A stretch of DNA of 28,924 bases from contig JBBQUY010000044.1 of the NCBI GenBank assembly GCA_038212015.1, positions 1-28,924 of the forward strand. Reading direction: 5' to 3'. The notes below the pieces were generated by a model that was not told the origin of the DNA, did no database searches, and saw only the letters and a list, made by a program, of their open reading frames with translations. The translations under genes and the position numbers were made by a program. Shown one piece after another: positions 5,464-15,086 of the stretch. Within the stretch, counting starts at the first letter, position 1; each line of letters starts with the position of its first letter. Origin of the DNA: JAGQUL01 sp038212015. Lineage in GTDB: Bacteria; Actinomycetota; Thermoleophilia; Gaiellales; SKUG01.

Positions 5464-7143
5464 GTGGAGCAGGACGCGACACCCGACCCAGAAGACGCCC
5501 CGCGCGACGACGACGCCCAGCGCGACGACGACGCCGCCGGCGAGCGACGCCGCATCCGCGCCGCAACGCTCGTGTTCGGCGCCGCGACCGCACTCTCGCG
5601 CGTCGCCGGGCTGCTGCGCGAGATCGTCACCGCCGCGATCTTCGGAGCGTCGACCACCTACTCCGCGTTCGTCGTCGCCAACCAGATCCCCAACCTGCTG
5701 CGATCGCTCGTCGCCGACTCCGCGCTGAGCGCAGCGTTCGTGCCGGTGTTCACGGAACTCGACGAGCAGGGCGAGCGCGAACGAGCGTGGCGCGTCGCAG
5801 GCGCCGTCTGCGGAGTCATCATCGCGGTGCTCGGGCCGCTCACCGTGCTGGCGATGGTCGCGGCCCCCTGGATCGTCAGCCCGTTCCTGGACAACACCTT
5901 CAGCTCCGAGGACATCGAGCTCACGGTCAGCCTCGCCCGGCTGCTCATGCCGATCGTCCTGATCCTCGCGCTGTCCGGCGTCGTCGTCGGAATCCTCAAT
6001 GCCTACGGCCGCTTCGGCGCAGCCGCGCTCGCCCCCGTCGCCTGGAACGGCGTGATCCTGCTGTCGCTCGCGATCGCAGCCTGGTTCTCCGAGAGCGACG
6101 ACCAGCGCATCTGGATCTACGCCGCCGGCACGCTCGTCGGCACGATCGTGCAGGCCGTGCTGCCCGTGCCCTGGCTGCGCGGGCTCGGCGGTCGACTGCG
6201 CATCAGCTTCGCGTGGCGCGACCCCAAGGTGCGTGAAGTGTTCGTGCTCATGCTCCCGGTCACGCTCGGGCTCGGCCTCATCAACGTGCAGCTGCTCATC
6301 TCCGCGCTGCTCGCCGCGAGCGTCGACGCCAACACCGGCACCTGGTTCGACGGGCTCGACGCCGGCGCCGGCCCCGCGATCCTCGACAAGGCATTTCGCG
6401 TCTACATGCTGCCCCAGGGCATCTTCTCAGTGGCCGTCAGCACCGTGATCTTCCCCACGCTCGCGCGCATGGCAGCGCGCGGCGACCGCCGCGGATTCGC
6501 CGACGCCGTCGACCTCGGCCTGCGCCAGATCCTCATGCTGCTCGTGCCCAGCAGCATCTTCCTCGGCGTGTTCTGCGTGCCGGTCACGCGCCTGCTGTAC
6601 CAGCGCGGCGAGTTCGACGCCGCCCAGACCGACGCAGTCGCGATCGCACTCGCCGCATTCGCGATCGGACTGACGTTCAACGGCCTCACGCTGCTGCTCA
6701 TCCGATCGCTCTTCTCGCTGCGCCAGACCTGGCTGCCGACGATCGTCAGCATCGCGACCCTCGCAGTGAACCTCGTCGTCGCGCTCTCGAGCTACCAGCA
6801 GTTCGGCGTGGTCGGGATCGCCCTGGCGACGAGCATCGCCAACATCGTGGGCGTGCTGCTGCTGTACGTGCTGCTCACGCGACGCACCGACCAGCTCGGC
6901 ACCATCCGCACGCTCGCGGTCGCCGGCGGCACGATCGTCGCCGCCCTCGTCGCCGTCGGCATCGCGGCTGCCGGCTACTTCCTCGCCTGGGAGCCACTGC
7001 TCGGAACCGGGCTCCTGTTCGACCTGCTGGGGGTTGCTGCCGCACTGGCGGTCGCCGCTCCGATATACCTTGCACTCGGCGTGCGACTGCGCGCCGTACG
7101 CCCCGGCCTGCTTCGAGAGCTGCGCCGGCGCGGAGGATCCTGA
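5464..7143 (+). CDS. murJ: Lipid II flippase MurJ (MviN family)
   Basis: MurJ moves the peptidoglycan precursor lipid II across the membrane. The 559-residue product has about 14 hydrophobic segments. The family start AATLVFGAATALSRVAGLLREIVTAAIFG is followed by the ...QIPNLLRSLVADSALSAAFVPVF segment, the typical MurJ signature. A 30-residue acidic/basic N-terminal tail (EQDATPDPEDAPRDDDAQRD...) precedes the first helix. The GTG at 5464 is supported by the GATACT box. Actinobacterial MurJ proteins may carry a C-terminal kinase-like domain; here the protein ends soon after the last helix, so that extension is absent. It heads a close run with the small membrane protein (3-base gap) and ctaG (2-base gap), likely one transcript. 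Confidence 0.92.
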   Translation: MEQDATPDPEDAPRDDDAQRDDDAAGERRRIRAATLVFGAATALSRVAGLLREIVTAAIFGASTTYSAFVVANQIPNLLRSLVADSALSAAFVPVFTELDEQGERERAWRVAGAVCGVIIAVLGPLTVLAMVAAPWIVSPFLDNTFSSEDIELTVSLARLLMPIVLILALSGVVVGILNAYGRFGAAALAPVAWNGVILLSLAIAAWFSESDDQRIWIYAAGTLVGTIVQAVLPVPWLRGLGGRLRISFAWRDPKVREVFVLMLPVTLGLGLINVQLLISALLAASVDANTGTWFDGLDAGAGPAILDKAFRVYMLPQGIFSVAVSTVIFPTLARMAARGDRRGFADAVDLGLRQILMLLVPSSIFLGVFCVPVTRLLYQRGEFDAAQTDAVAIALAAFAIGLTFNGLTLLLIRSLFSLRQTWLPTIVSIATLAVNLVVALSSYQQFGVVGIALATSIANIVGVLLLYVLLTRRTDQLGTIRTLAVAGGTIVAALVAVGIAAAGYFLAWEPLLGTGLLFDLLGVAAALAVAAPIYLALGVRLRAVRPGLLRELRRRGGS

Positions 7144-7146
7144 GCC

Positions 7147-7632
7147 ATGGCCACGCACGACACGCACCCCGAGGAGCTGCTTGACGAGGAACTCGTCGAG
7201 ACCGCCCAGCTCGACCTGCGCGAGCTGTTCCGGCTGCACCCGCGGCTGCTGCTCGCCGCGGGGCTCGTCGCGCTGTTCATGCTCCCGCTCGGTGGGTTCC
7301 TCGCAGCGCTCGGAGTCTGGGTGCTCGACATCTCCGGTGGAGCAGCGACCGATACGAGCATCGTGGTCGGCATGGCAGGCGTGCTCGTCACCGAGTTCTG
7401 GGGTGGCGGTCTCGTCGCCACGCTCACCAAGGTGCGCGCCGCGCAGGTCGCCGTCGCATGGGGAATCGTCCGACTTGCGCTGCTCGTGCTCGTCGCGCTC
7501 GTCGCGCCCGGCCTGTGGCCTGTCGTGCCGATCCAGTTCGCGCTCGCGATACCCGCGGCCTACGCCGGTGCGCGGGTCGCCCGCAAGCAGGCCGCACTGC
7601 GCCGACAGATCGAGCACGAGCGCGGGACCTGA
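7147..7632 (+). CDS. Small integral membrane protein, unknown function
   Basis: Not recognised. This 161-residue product has an acidic N-terminal cytoplasmic stretch (EELLDEELVETAQLDLRELFRLHP), then about four hydrophobic helices (LLAAGLVALFMLPLGGFLAAL, a middle pair and VVPIQFALAIPAAYAGARVA) and a basic C-terminal tail (RKQAALRRQIEHERGT). It begins 3 bases after murJ and ends 2 bases before ctaG, so it is almost surely co-transcribed with both. It could assist either neighbour in the membrane, but nothing in the sequence decides this. Confidence 0.75.
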   Translation: MATHDTHPEELLDEELVETAQLDLRELFRLHPRLLLAAGLVALFMLPLGGFLAALGVWVLDISGGAATDTSIVVGMAGVLVTEFWGGGLVATLTKVRAAQVAVAWGIVRLALLVLVALVAPGLWPVVPIQFALAIPAAYAGARVARKQAALRRQIEHERGT

Positions 7633-7634
7633 GC

Positions 7635-8528
7635 GTGGGTCCATCGTTCTCCCTGCTCGGCGTCGACACGGCGCTGCTGTCGTTCTCCGCAGTGCCGCTG
7701 ATCGGCATCGTCGCCGCCGGACTGCTGTACGCACGAGCAGTGTCGATCCTCGCCACCCGTGGCCGCCACGTGTCCGGCGTGCAGCGCGGGAGCTACTACC
7801 TCGGGCTCACCCTCATGCTCGTCGCCACCCAGACGTTCATCGACCCGGTCGGCGAACACGGCCTGCTGAGCCTGCACATGCTCCAGCACCTGCTCATCGC
7901 CGACCTGCCCGCACCGCTGCTGCTGTACGGCATCCGCGCGCCGGTGCTCTACTTCTTCTGGCCCAGGCCCGTGCTCGTGGCCGTTGCGCGCATGCGCCCG
8001 CTGCGCACCTTCTGGGCCTGGCTGCGCCGCCCGCACGTCGCGCTGTCGACGTGGCTGCTGACGCTCTACGCCTGGCACCTGCCGCCGCTGTACGAGGCCG
8101 CGCTCACCAATCGCATCTTCCACGACCTCGAGCACGTGTCGTTCGCGCTCACCGGCGTGCTGGCCTGGTGGCCACTGCTCGATCCCACCCACAAGCGTGT
8201 CGAGGGACGCGTCTGGAAGGCCGCATACGTCGTCGCCGCACGGATGATCGGCGGCGTGCTGGGCATCGTCCTGATCGTCTGGCCGGATCAGCTGTATGCG
8301 ACGTACGGCGATGCGGCGCTCGCCTACGGCATGTCGGCGACGACCGACCAGCAGATCGCGGGCGGGATGATGATGCTCGTCGATTCGGTCATCGTGATCT
8401 TCGCCGCCGCCTACTTCCTCATGACGATCGATCGCGGCTCGGAATACGACAACGACCTCGAGAACCCCGTGGTGGCCGCCGCCATTGCTCGAGCCGCGAC
8501 CGAGCGTGACCCGGCCGCCACGCGGTAG
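7635..8528 (+). CDS. ctaG: CtaG-family membrane protein (cytochrome c oxidase caa3 assembly factor type)
   Basis: The 297-residue product has seven or so membrane helices and the conserved CtaG_Cox features. These are the histidine pair in HMLQHLLIADLPAPLL, a WLLTLYAWHLPPLYEAAL segment, and HDLEHVSFALTGVLAWWPLL. Family members help build cytochrome c oxidase, perhaps through copper handling by these His and Met residues. The GTG at 7635 starts 2 bases after the preceding stop; a longer frame from 7458 overlaps that gene and is rejected. No oxidase genes lie in the window, so the assembly role rests on family membership alone. Its stop TAG is the first half of the TAGGAT box of lepA. Confidence 0.85.
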   Translation: MGPSFSLLGVDTALLSFSAVPLIGIVAAGLLYARAVSILATRGRHVSGVQRGSYYLGLTLMLVATQTFIDPVGEHGLLSLHMLQHLLIADLPAPLLLYGIRAPVLYFFWPRPVLVAVARMRPLRTFWAWLRRPHVALSTWLLTLYAWHLPPLYEAALTNRIFHDLEHVSFALTGVLAWWPLLDPTHKRVEGRVWKAAYVVAARMIGGVLGIVLIVWPDQLYATYGDAALAYGMSATTDQQIAGGMMMLVDSVIVIFAAAYFLMTIDRGSEYDNDLENPVVAAAIARAATERDPAATR

Positions 8529-8531
8529 GAT
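8526..8531 (+). promoter_or_regulatory. -10-like TAGGAT before lepA, overlapping the ctaG stop
   Basis: TAGGAT ends 12 bases before the lepA ATG and shares its TAG with the ctaG stop codon. It predicts a leader of about 5 bases; no Shine-Dalgarno sequence is present before the ATG. Confidence 0.5.
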
Positions 8532-8543
8532 CGACGTTCGCTC

Positions 8544-10388
<1,845 letters not shown>

Positions 10389-10414
10389 CGGATTGCACGA
10401 AACACGTCCGTTCG

Positions 10415-10435
10415 CCGCCCCGACATACGGGGCGG
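10415..10435 (+). promoter_or_regulatory. Strong hairpin touching the ribosome site of the kinase gene
   Basis: CCGCCCCG (10415-10422), loop ACATA and CGGGGCGG (10428-10435) form a perfect 8-bp stem. It lies 26 bases after the lepA stop and 7 bases before the kinase ATG, and its 3' arm runs into the GGGGGAG ribosome site. It may terminate lepA transcripts or limit translation of the next gene. Confidence 0.5.
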
Positions 10436-10442
10436 GGGAGTC

Positions 10443-12071
10443 ATGGAAGTTGGGGGAACGCTCCGGGGCCTTGCGGCGCCGATCATCGACATCGCCGGCC
10501 AGTCGGCCGACGACGTGTTGCGCGCTGGGCGCGGTCAGCTCGACGAGCTGCTGCCCGACTACCTGCAGTCGCAGCGCTGGTTCGCCGGCAAGGGCGCGCA
10601 GGTGCAGTCCGCGCGCATCGGTGACGTGATCCCGATTCCGTCGCCGCGCGACCCCGGCCGGACGGTCGGCAACCTCACCATGATCGACGTCGCGTACGCC
10701 GACGGCCGGTCACCCGAGCGGTACGTCGCCGCGCTGAAAGCGTTCCCGGAGGGGGTCGAACGGGCGACGGTCGATGGCAAGGAGGTGCTGGCGACGGTGC
10801 GCGCCGCTGGTGACGAGTACGTGCTGGCCGACGCGATCACCGACCGTGAGCTGGTCGAGGGGCTCGTGCACGCGATGCGCAGTGGCCGCTCGGTGCAGGG
10901 CAGCGGCGCGACGCTCGTCGGACAGGGCGCCGCGGCGCTCGACGATGCCGTCGATGGACTGGGCGCGATCTCGGTCAAGCCGCTGTCGCTCGAGACGTCG
11001 AACACGAGCGTGCGCGTCAGCGGTCGGGACGGACGCCAGTACGCGCTCAAGCTCGTGCGCCGCCACGATGGCGAACTCACGCCAGGCGCACCCACCCGTG
11101 CGCTCGACGTATGGAAGGGCAGCTACCTCACCAACGAAGCGGGCTATGCCAACACGCCGGCCGTGCTCGGCTCGTCCGAGCATCTCGGACCGGAAGGGCT
11201 GCCACGCACCGTGACGGTGCTGCAGGACTTCGTGCCCAACGACGGCGACGGCTGGGCGGATGCGCTCACCCGAGCGCAGGGGACCATCTTGCTCGCCCGT
11301 GACGGTGCAGACCCGGCGCGCATCGCGCGATCGATCGACGAGTACGGCGCGGCTGCGCGCAACCATGGGCGACGGCTCGGTGAGCTGCACATCGCGCTGT
11401 CGAGCGGCCCGAACGGGAGTGAGTTTCGCGGCGTGCTCCAGGACGCGGGCGCCGTCACCCGGCGCACCGGCCGCCTGACCGAGGATGCGCGACGAGCTGC
11501 CGAACAGCTGCGCGGCGCTGGCTTCGGCGACGACGCGGCCGCGCTGACGGAGCGGCTCCCGGAGCGCATCGACGAGGTCGAGCGTGCGGCCCGTGACCTC
11601 GTGCCGATCGAGGAGATCCACACGCACGGCGACTTCCATCTGGGACAGATGCTGCGGACCGGCGATGACATCCAGATCATCGACCTGGAGGGCGCGCCGG
11701 CGCTGCCGATCGCTGAGCGCTGGCAGCGCACCGTCGCGCTCGGTGATGTCGCGCGACAGCGCAGCTCGTACGAGTATGCGTCGACGCAGGCGATTCGTGA
11801 CGCGGTGAAGGCCGATCCGACGATCGACCCGGCAGCCATTCGCCCCATCGCGGACCGGTGGGCCGAGACCGCCAAGGATTCGTTCCTGCGCGGCTGGCTC
11901 GACGCAACCGCCGACCGTCGCTTCCGACACGCCCGATCGGAGTTCGTGCCGGAGCTGCGTGAGGCGGAACTCGCCAACGCGGTGTACGAGACATCGTACG
12001 AGCTCGGCAGCCGCCCGGACTGGGTGTCGATACCGCTCGAGCGCATGCGCCGCCTGCTCGACGGCGCGTGA
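10443..12071 (+). CDS. Maltokinase-like sugar kinase (aminoglycoside phosphotransferase fold)
   Basis: The protein has 542 residues. Near the N-terminus, LPDYLQSQRWFAGKG is the cap-domain signature of maltokinases (Mak/Pep2), which make maltose 1-phosphate for glycogen synthesis by GlgE. LSLETSNTSVRV and ALKLVRR form the nucleotide-binding lobe. HGDFHLGQML (HGD at 395-397) is the catalytic loop, and IIDLEGAPALPIAER the Mg-binding DxEG segment. Known maltokinases have DFEGEP and a DVAGMLRS motif; here they read DLEGAP and DVARQRSS, so the substrate may differ. The usual partners treS, glgE and glgB are not in the window. It lies between lepA and hemW, an unusual place, and starts with an ATG preceded by GGGGGAG. 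Maltokinase-family is firm; maltose as substrate is inference. Confidence 0.8.
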   Translation: MEVGGTLRGLAAPIIDIAGQSADDVLRAGRGQLDELLPDYLQSQRWFAGKGAQVQSARIGDVIPIPSPRDPGRTVGNLTMIDVAYADGRSPERYVAALKAFPEGVERATVDGKEVLATVRAAGDEYVLADAITDRELVEGLVHAMRSGRSVQGSGATLVGQGAAALDDAVDGLGAISVKPLSLETSNTSVRVSGRDGRQYALKLVRRHDGELTPGAPTRALDVWKGSYLTNEAGYANTPAVLGSSEHLGPEGLPRTVTVLQDFVPNDGDGWADALTRAQGTILLARDGADPARIARSIDEYGAAARNHGRRLGELHIALSSGPNGSEFRGVLQDAGAVTRRTGRLTEDARRAAEQLRGAGFGDDAAALTERLPERIDEVERAARDLVPIEEIHTHGDFHLGQMLRTGDDIQIIDLEGAPALPIAERWQRTVALGDVARQRSSYEYASTQAIRDAVKADPTIDPAAIRPIADRWAETAKDSFLRGWLDATADRRFRHARSEFVPELREAELANAVYETSYELGSRPDWVSIPLERMRRLLDGA

Positions 12072-12077
12072 GGGCGC

Positions 12078-12083
12078 TACGAT
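12078..12083 (+). promoter_or_regulatory. -10-like TACGAT before hemW
   Basis: TACGAT ends 7 bases before the ATG at 12091, favouring that start over the in-frame ATG at 12082, which overlaps the box. Confidence 0.45.
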
Positions 12084-12090
12084 GGCGTGC

Positions 12091-13272
12091 ATGTCCGCGC
12101 CCCACAGCCTCTACGTCCACGTGCCGTTCTGCGCACACCGCTGCGGGTACTGCGACTTCGTGACGACCAGCCGCAGTCCCGAGCTGCACGAACGCTATGT
12201 CGCGGCGCTGCGTCGCGAGCTCGAGCTGCACGGCTCCGGTCCCGACGGTGGCTACGACACGGTGTTCGTCGGGGGCGGCACGCCGACACTGCTCGAGGCG
12301 CCGGCGATGGAGGCGATGCTCGACTGGATCGGGGAGCTCGTGGCTCCCGGGGCTGAAGTCACGCTGGAATGCAATCCGGAGACGGTCGACGATGCACTCG
12401 CGCGTCGGCTCGTCCAGGGTTCCGTCTCGCGGGTGTCGCTCGGTGCGCAGTCGTTCAGTCCGCATGTGCTCGCGACCCTGGAGCGTCGCGCGACCCCCGA
12501 TACGGTGCGCGCCGCTGTGGCGACGCTTCGCGGTGCCGGCATCGCACGACTCTCGCTCGACCTCATCTGGGGCGTGCCCGGCCAGGACCTGGCGGATGTG
12601 GAGCGCGACCTGGACGCGGCGCTCGCGCTCGAGCCGGACCACCTGTCCGCATACGAGCTGGAGCTCAAGCCGGGAACCCGCCTCGCGCATCGATTCGGAA
12701 CCGACCCGGCGGTCGCGGTCGGCGAGGGCGCCGACGACCTGTACGACCTGGTCGTCGACCGGATCCAGGAGGCGGGCTGGTGGTGGTACGAGACCGCCAG
12801 CTTCGCGCGCGACGAACACGAACGCTGTCGCCACAACCTCGCGTACTGGACCGCGGCCGGCTGGCGCGCCGTCGGAGTCGGTGCGGTCGACATGTCAGTC
12901 GATCCCGATGACGCACATGCGCTGGTGCGCCGCGCCAACCTGCCGAACGTTCCTCGCTGGCTCGACGCGATCGAACGCGGCGAACTCCCACCCGCGCGCA
13001 TCGAGCACATCGACGCGCATGCCGCGCGCAGCGAACGCGTGATGCTCGCGATGCGCCTGGACGGCCCCGTGCGCATCGCCGCGGCGGACATCCTCGACGG
13101 GATCGTCGACGCTGGTGGCCTCGAGCGGATCGTCGACCTGGGACTGGGCGATGCGCGTCCGGTCGCCGACGACGACGGCATCATGCGCGGCGACGTGGAG
13201 CTGCGACTGGGTCGTCGCGGCCGGATGCTTCAGGGGTCGGTCGGTTCGCTGCTGCTCGACCCCGCGGGATGA
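12091..13272 (+). CDS. hemW: Radical SAM heme chaperone HemW
   Basis: HemW binds heme and passes it to respiratory proteins; it is often mislabelled as coproporphyrinogen oxidase HemN. The product has 393 residues. LYVHVPFCAHRCGYCDF carries the CxxxCxxC [4Fe-4S] cluster (Cys14, 18, 21) with the following Asp-Phe typical of HemW. VFVGGGTPTLL is the SAM-binding glycine motif. Then come LECNPETV, RVSLGAQSF, LIWGVPGQ and a C-terminal HemN-type domain (RSERVMLAMRLDGPV). HemN proper has a further cysteine (CxxxCxxCxC) and a longer N-terminal part, which are missing here. The start at 12091 gives the normal N-terminus just before the first strand. Residues WWWYE near 230 are unusual but within a loop. 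Confidence 0.92.
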   Translation: MSAPHSLYVHVPFCAHRCGYCDFVTTSRSPELHERYVAALRRELELHGSGPDGGYDTVFVGGGTPTLLEAPAMEAMLDWIGELVAPGAEVTLECNPETVDDALARRLVQGSVSRVSLGAQSFSPHVLATLERRATPDTVRAAVATLRGAGIARLSLDLIWGVPGQDLADVERDLDAALALEPDHLSAYELELKPGTRLAHRFGTDPAVAVGEGADDLYDLVVDRIQEAGWWWYETASFARDEHERCRHNLAYWTAAGWRAVGVGAVDMSVDPDDAHALVRRANLPNVPRWLDAIERGELPPARIEHIDAHAARSERVMLAMRLDGPVRIAAADILDGIVDAGGLERIVDLGLGDARPVADDDGIMRGDVELRLGRRGRMLQGSVGSLLLDPAG

Positions 13273-13275
13273 CGA

Positions 13276-13827
13276 TCAGCGAATGCCGCCGGCCGCTCGC
13301 AGCACGTGCCGGGACGAGCTGACGTCGCGCGCGCCGTAGAGCGCGGCGATGGAGCCGTCGACACCGTCACGAATCGACTGCCACACCCAGCGCGTGGGGC
13401 TGGTTCGCATCGCTGCGATCGTCTCGCGAACGTTGCCCTCCTCGTCGTCGAGCAGGTTGCGCACGGCACTCGACATGGCGAACGCCTCGGTGCCGACAAC
13501 ACGGACACGCTCGTCGCGGCTGGCCTTCGCCCAGGCATGAATCGGATCGAAGACGGCGTCGGACAGGTGCCTGTCGTCGAGCGTGCCGATCGCGTGGTCG
13601 CGGGCCCGGGTCAGCAGCTGCACCGCGCGCACGGTGTCGCTGCCGAATGCGCCCGACTTCAGGTCGCGATCGAGCAGCTGGCGCACCGCGAAGCTGCGAT
13701 CGATGAGGCGATTGGCGATCACGACGCCGGCATCGAGCCCATCGAGCGCCCGGCGGGCGACGGCGGCGTCGAGCGCGGGGAAACGCCACGGGTTGCTGGA
13801 GGCAGGGGGAGTGGGGGCGAGCTGCAT
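13276..13827 (-). CDS. Conserved-looking protein of unknown function, divergent from hrcA
   Basis: Not recognised. This 183-residue, probably all-helical soluble protein has no signal peptide and no membrane segment. Notable stretches are NPWRFPALDAAVARRALDGLDAGVVIANRLIDRSF near the start and WVWQSIRDGVDGSIAALYGARDV near the end. The stop lies 3 bases from the hemW stop (convergent), and the gene diverges from hrcA with about 130 bases between the starts. The frame has the strong third-position GC of the real genes around it, and GGAACGGA precedes the ATG. The plus-strand frame overlapping it reads as low-complexity Arg/Ala sequence and is taken as a shadow. The divergent layout next to a repressor could mean shared regulation. 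Confidence 0.65.
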   Translation of the reverse strand: MQLAPTPPASSNPWRFPALDAAVARRALDGLDAGVVIANRLIDRSFAVRQLLDRDLKSGAFGSDTVRAVQLLTRARDHAIGTLDDRHLSDAVFDPIHAWAKASRDERVRVVGTEAFAMSSAVRNLLDDEEGNVRETIAAMRTSPTRWVWQSIRDGVDGSIAALYGARDVSSSRHVLRAAGGIR

Positions 13828-13918
13828 GGAATCCGTTCCGTTCGTGAAGCTGTCGACGTGCAGCGTACCGGTGCCGAATCATCATGAAAAATCACGATGC
13901 GTCCGCGTGCGATCACAA

Positions 13919-13932
13919 AACTGATGTCAGTT
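13919..13932. promoter_or_regulatory. 14-bp palindrome at the hrcA promoter, possible operator
   Basis: AACTGA-TG-TCAGTT is a perfect inverted repeat lying over the place of the -35 box for CACAAT (13945-13950). It could be bound by HrcA or another regulator. No CIRCE element (TTAGCACTC-N9-GAGTGCTAA) is present near hrcA or dnaJ. Confidence 0.4.
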
Positions 13933-13944
13933 GGGTGCGCATGT

Positions 13945-13950
13945 CACAAT
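13945..13950 (+). promoter_or_regulatory. -10-like CACAAT before hrcA
   Basis: CACAAT ends 8 bases before the ATG at 13959, which supports that start and a leaderless mRNA. The hexamer is weaker than TAGGAT. Confidence 0.3.
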
Positions 13951-13958
13951 TCAGCATC

Positions 13959-15011
13959 ATGCAGCTCACGCAGCGACAAGCGCGGATCCTCAAGGCGGTG
14001 GTGGAACTCCACTACGCGACGGGTCGACCCGTGGGCTCCAAGCTGCTCGTGGACGAGGGATTCGTCGACGCATCGTCGTCCACGGTTCGCTACGAGCTCG
14101 GCCGGCTCGAGGACATGGGCCTGCTCGAGCACCCGCACACGAGCGCCGGCCGGGTGCCCACCGACACCGGATATCGCATCTACGTCGACACGCTGATGGA
14201 CGACACCCCCGGTCCCCGCGCGACGAAGCTCGTCGTCGACGACGCCGGCGCCCGCATCGACGAGGCGCTGCACGAGACCACTCGTCGGCTTGCCGACGCC
14301 ACCGGACTGCTGGCCGTGATCACCGCGCCACGCGCGAGCGGCGCCGTCATTCGCCACGTCGAGGTGCTGCAGCTGCAGCCCAACAGCCTGGTCGTGGTGG
14401 TCATCACCGCCGCCGGTGATGTCGCTCGGCACGTCGTGACCACGCCGGTGCCGGTGGATCCCGGGCTCGTCGACTGGGCCGGCGAGTACCTCAACGAGCG
14501 TGTCGCGGGGCTGTCGATCGGCGAGCACCGGCTGCGCGCCCGGCTGGCACATCCGGAGCTGAGCCGAGCCGAACTCGGGATGCTCTCGCTGCTCGCCCCG
14601 GCATTCGACGAGCTCGACGACTCGCGCCAGGAGCTCCACGTGGGCGGCGCGTCGATGGAACAGCTCGCGCAGCATGGCGACGATGTCCAGCGCGTGCTCC
14701 AGCTCGTCGCGATGCTGGATGAACGTCGTCGCCTCCTCGAAGCGCTGCGCCCGATGGTCGATCGCGGCGTGCCCAGCGTGCATCCCAGCCGCGTGCGCGG
14801 CGTGTCGATCCGGATCGGCTGCGAGAACCAAATGCCCGAGCTGCAGCGGCTCAGCGTCGTGGGCGCCGCATACGGGGTGGATGCACGCCCGCTCGGGATG
14901 GTCGGGCTGATCGGGCCACGATCGATGGACTACGTGCTCGCATCACGCGTGGTGAACCTCGCCGCCGACGGTCTGAGCGACCTCGCCGGCGAGCTGTACG
15001 GAGCGAAGTAG
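13959..15011 (+). CDS. hrcA: Heat-inducible transcription repressor HrcA
   Basis: HrcA represses class I heat-shock operons by binding CIRCE operators, and GroEL assists its folding. The product has 350 residues from the chosen start, the usual length. An N-terminal winged helix-turn-helix (LTQRQARILKAVVELHYATGRPVGSKLLV ... SSSTVRYELGRLEDMGLLEHPHTSAGRVPTDTGYRIYVD) is followed by a GAF-like dimerisation domain ending SIRIGCENQMPELQRLSVVGAAYGVDARPLGMVGLIGPRSMDY. The ATG at 13959 gives the family start MQLTQRQ; 13941 and 13884 are in-frame alternatives, but 13884 adds a poorly composed stretch and 13941 covers the -10-like box. grpE and dnaK, its usual downstream targets, are absent, and a metalloprotease gene separates it from dnaJ. 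Confidence 0.95.
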   Translation: MQLTQRQARILKAVVELHYATGRPVGSKLLVDEGFVDASSSTVRYELGRLEDMGLLEHPHTSAGRVPTDTGYRIYVDTLMDDTPGPRATKLVVDDAGARIDEALHETTRRLADATGLLAVITAPRASGAVIRHVEVLQLQPNSLVVVVITAAGDVARHVVTTPVPVDPGLVDWAGEYLNERVAGLSIGEHRLRARLAHPELSRAELGMLSLLAPAFDELDDSRQELHVGGASMEQLAQHGDDVQRVLQLVAMLDERRRLLEALRPMVDRGVPSVHPSRVRGVSIRIGCENQMPELQRLSVVGAAYGVDARPLGMVGLIGPRSMDYVLASRVVNLAADGLSDLAGELYGAK

Positions 15012-15086
15012 CGAGCGCCGAGCGACTCGCTCCGAGCCTGGTGCGTCGGGTTCAAGACCATCGCAGCGCGTGCCGATGATGCAACG

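Noticed and set aside
13306..13887. Plus-strand 193-codon frame opposite the unknown minus-strand gene
   Set aside because: Arg/Val/Gly-rich sequence without secondary-structure pattern; the minus-strand frame has normal protein composition and a ribosome site.
13828..13958. CIRCE operator upstream of hrcA
   Set aside because: Neither TTAGCACTC nor its partner arm is present here or before dnaJ; only the unrelated AACTGATGTCAGTT palindrome is seen.
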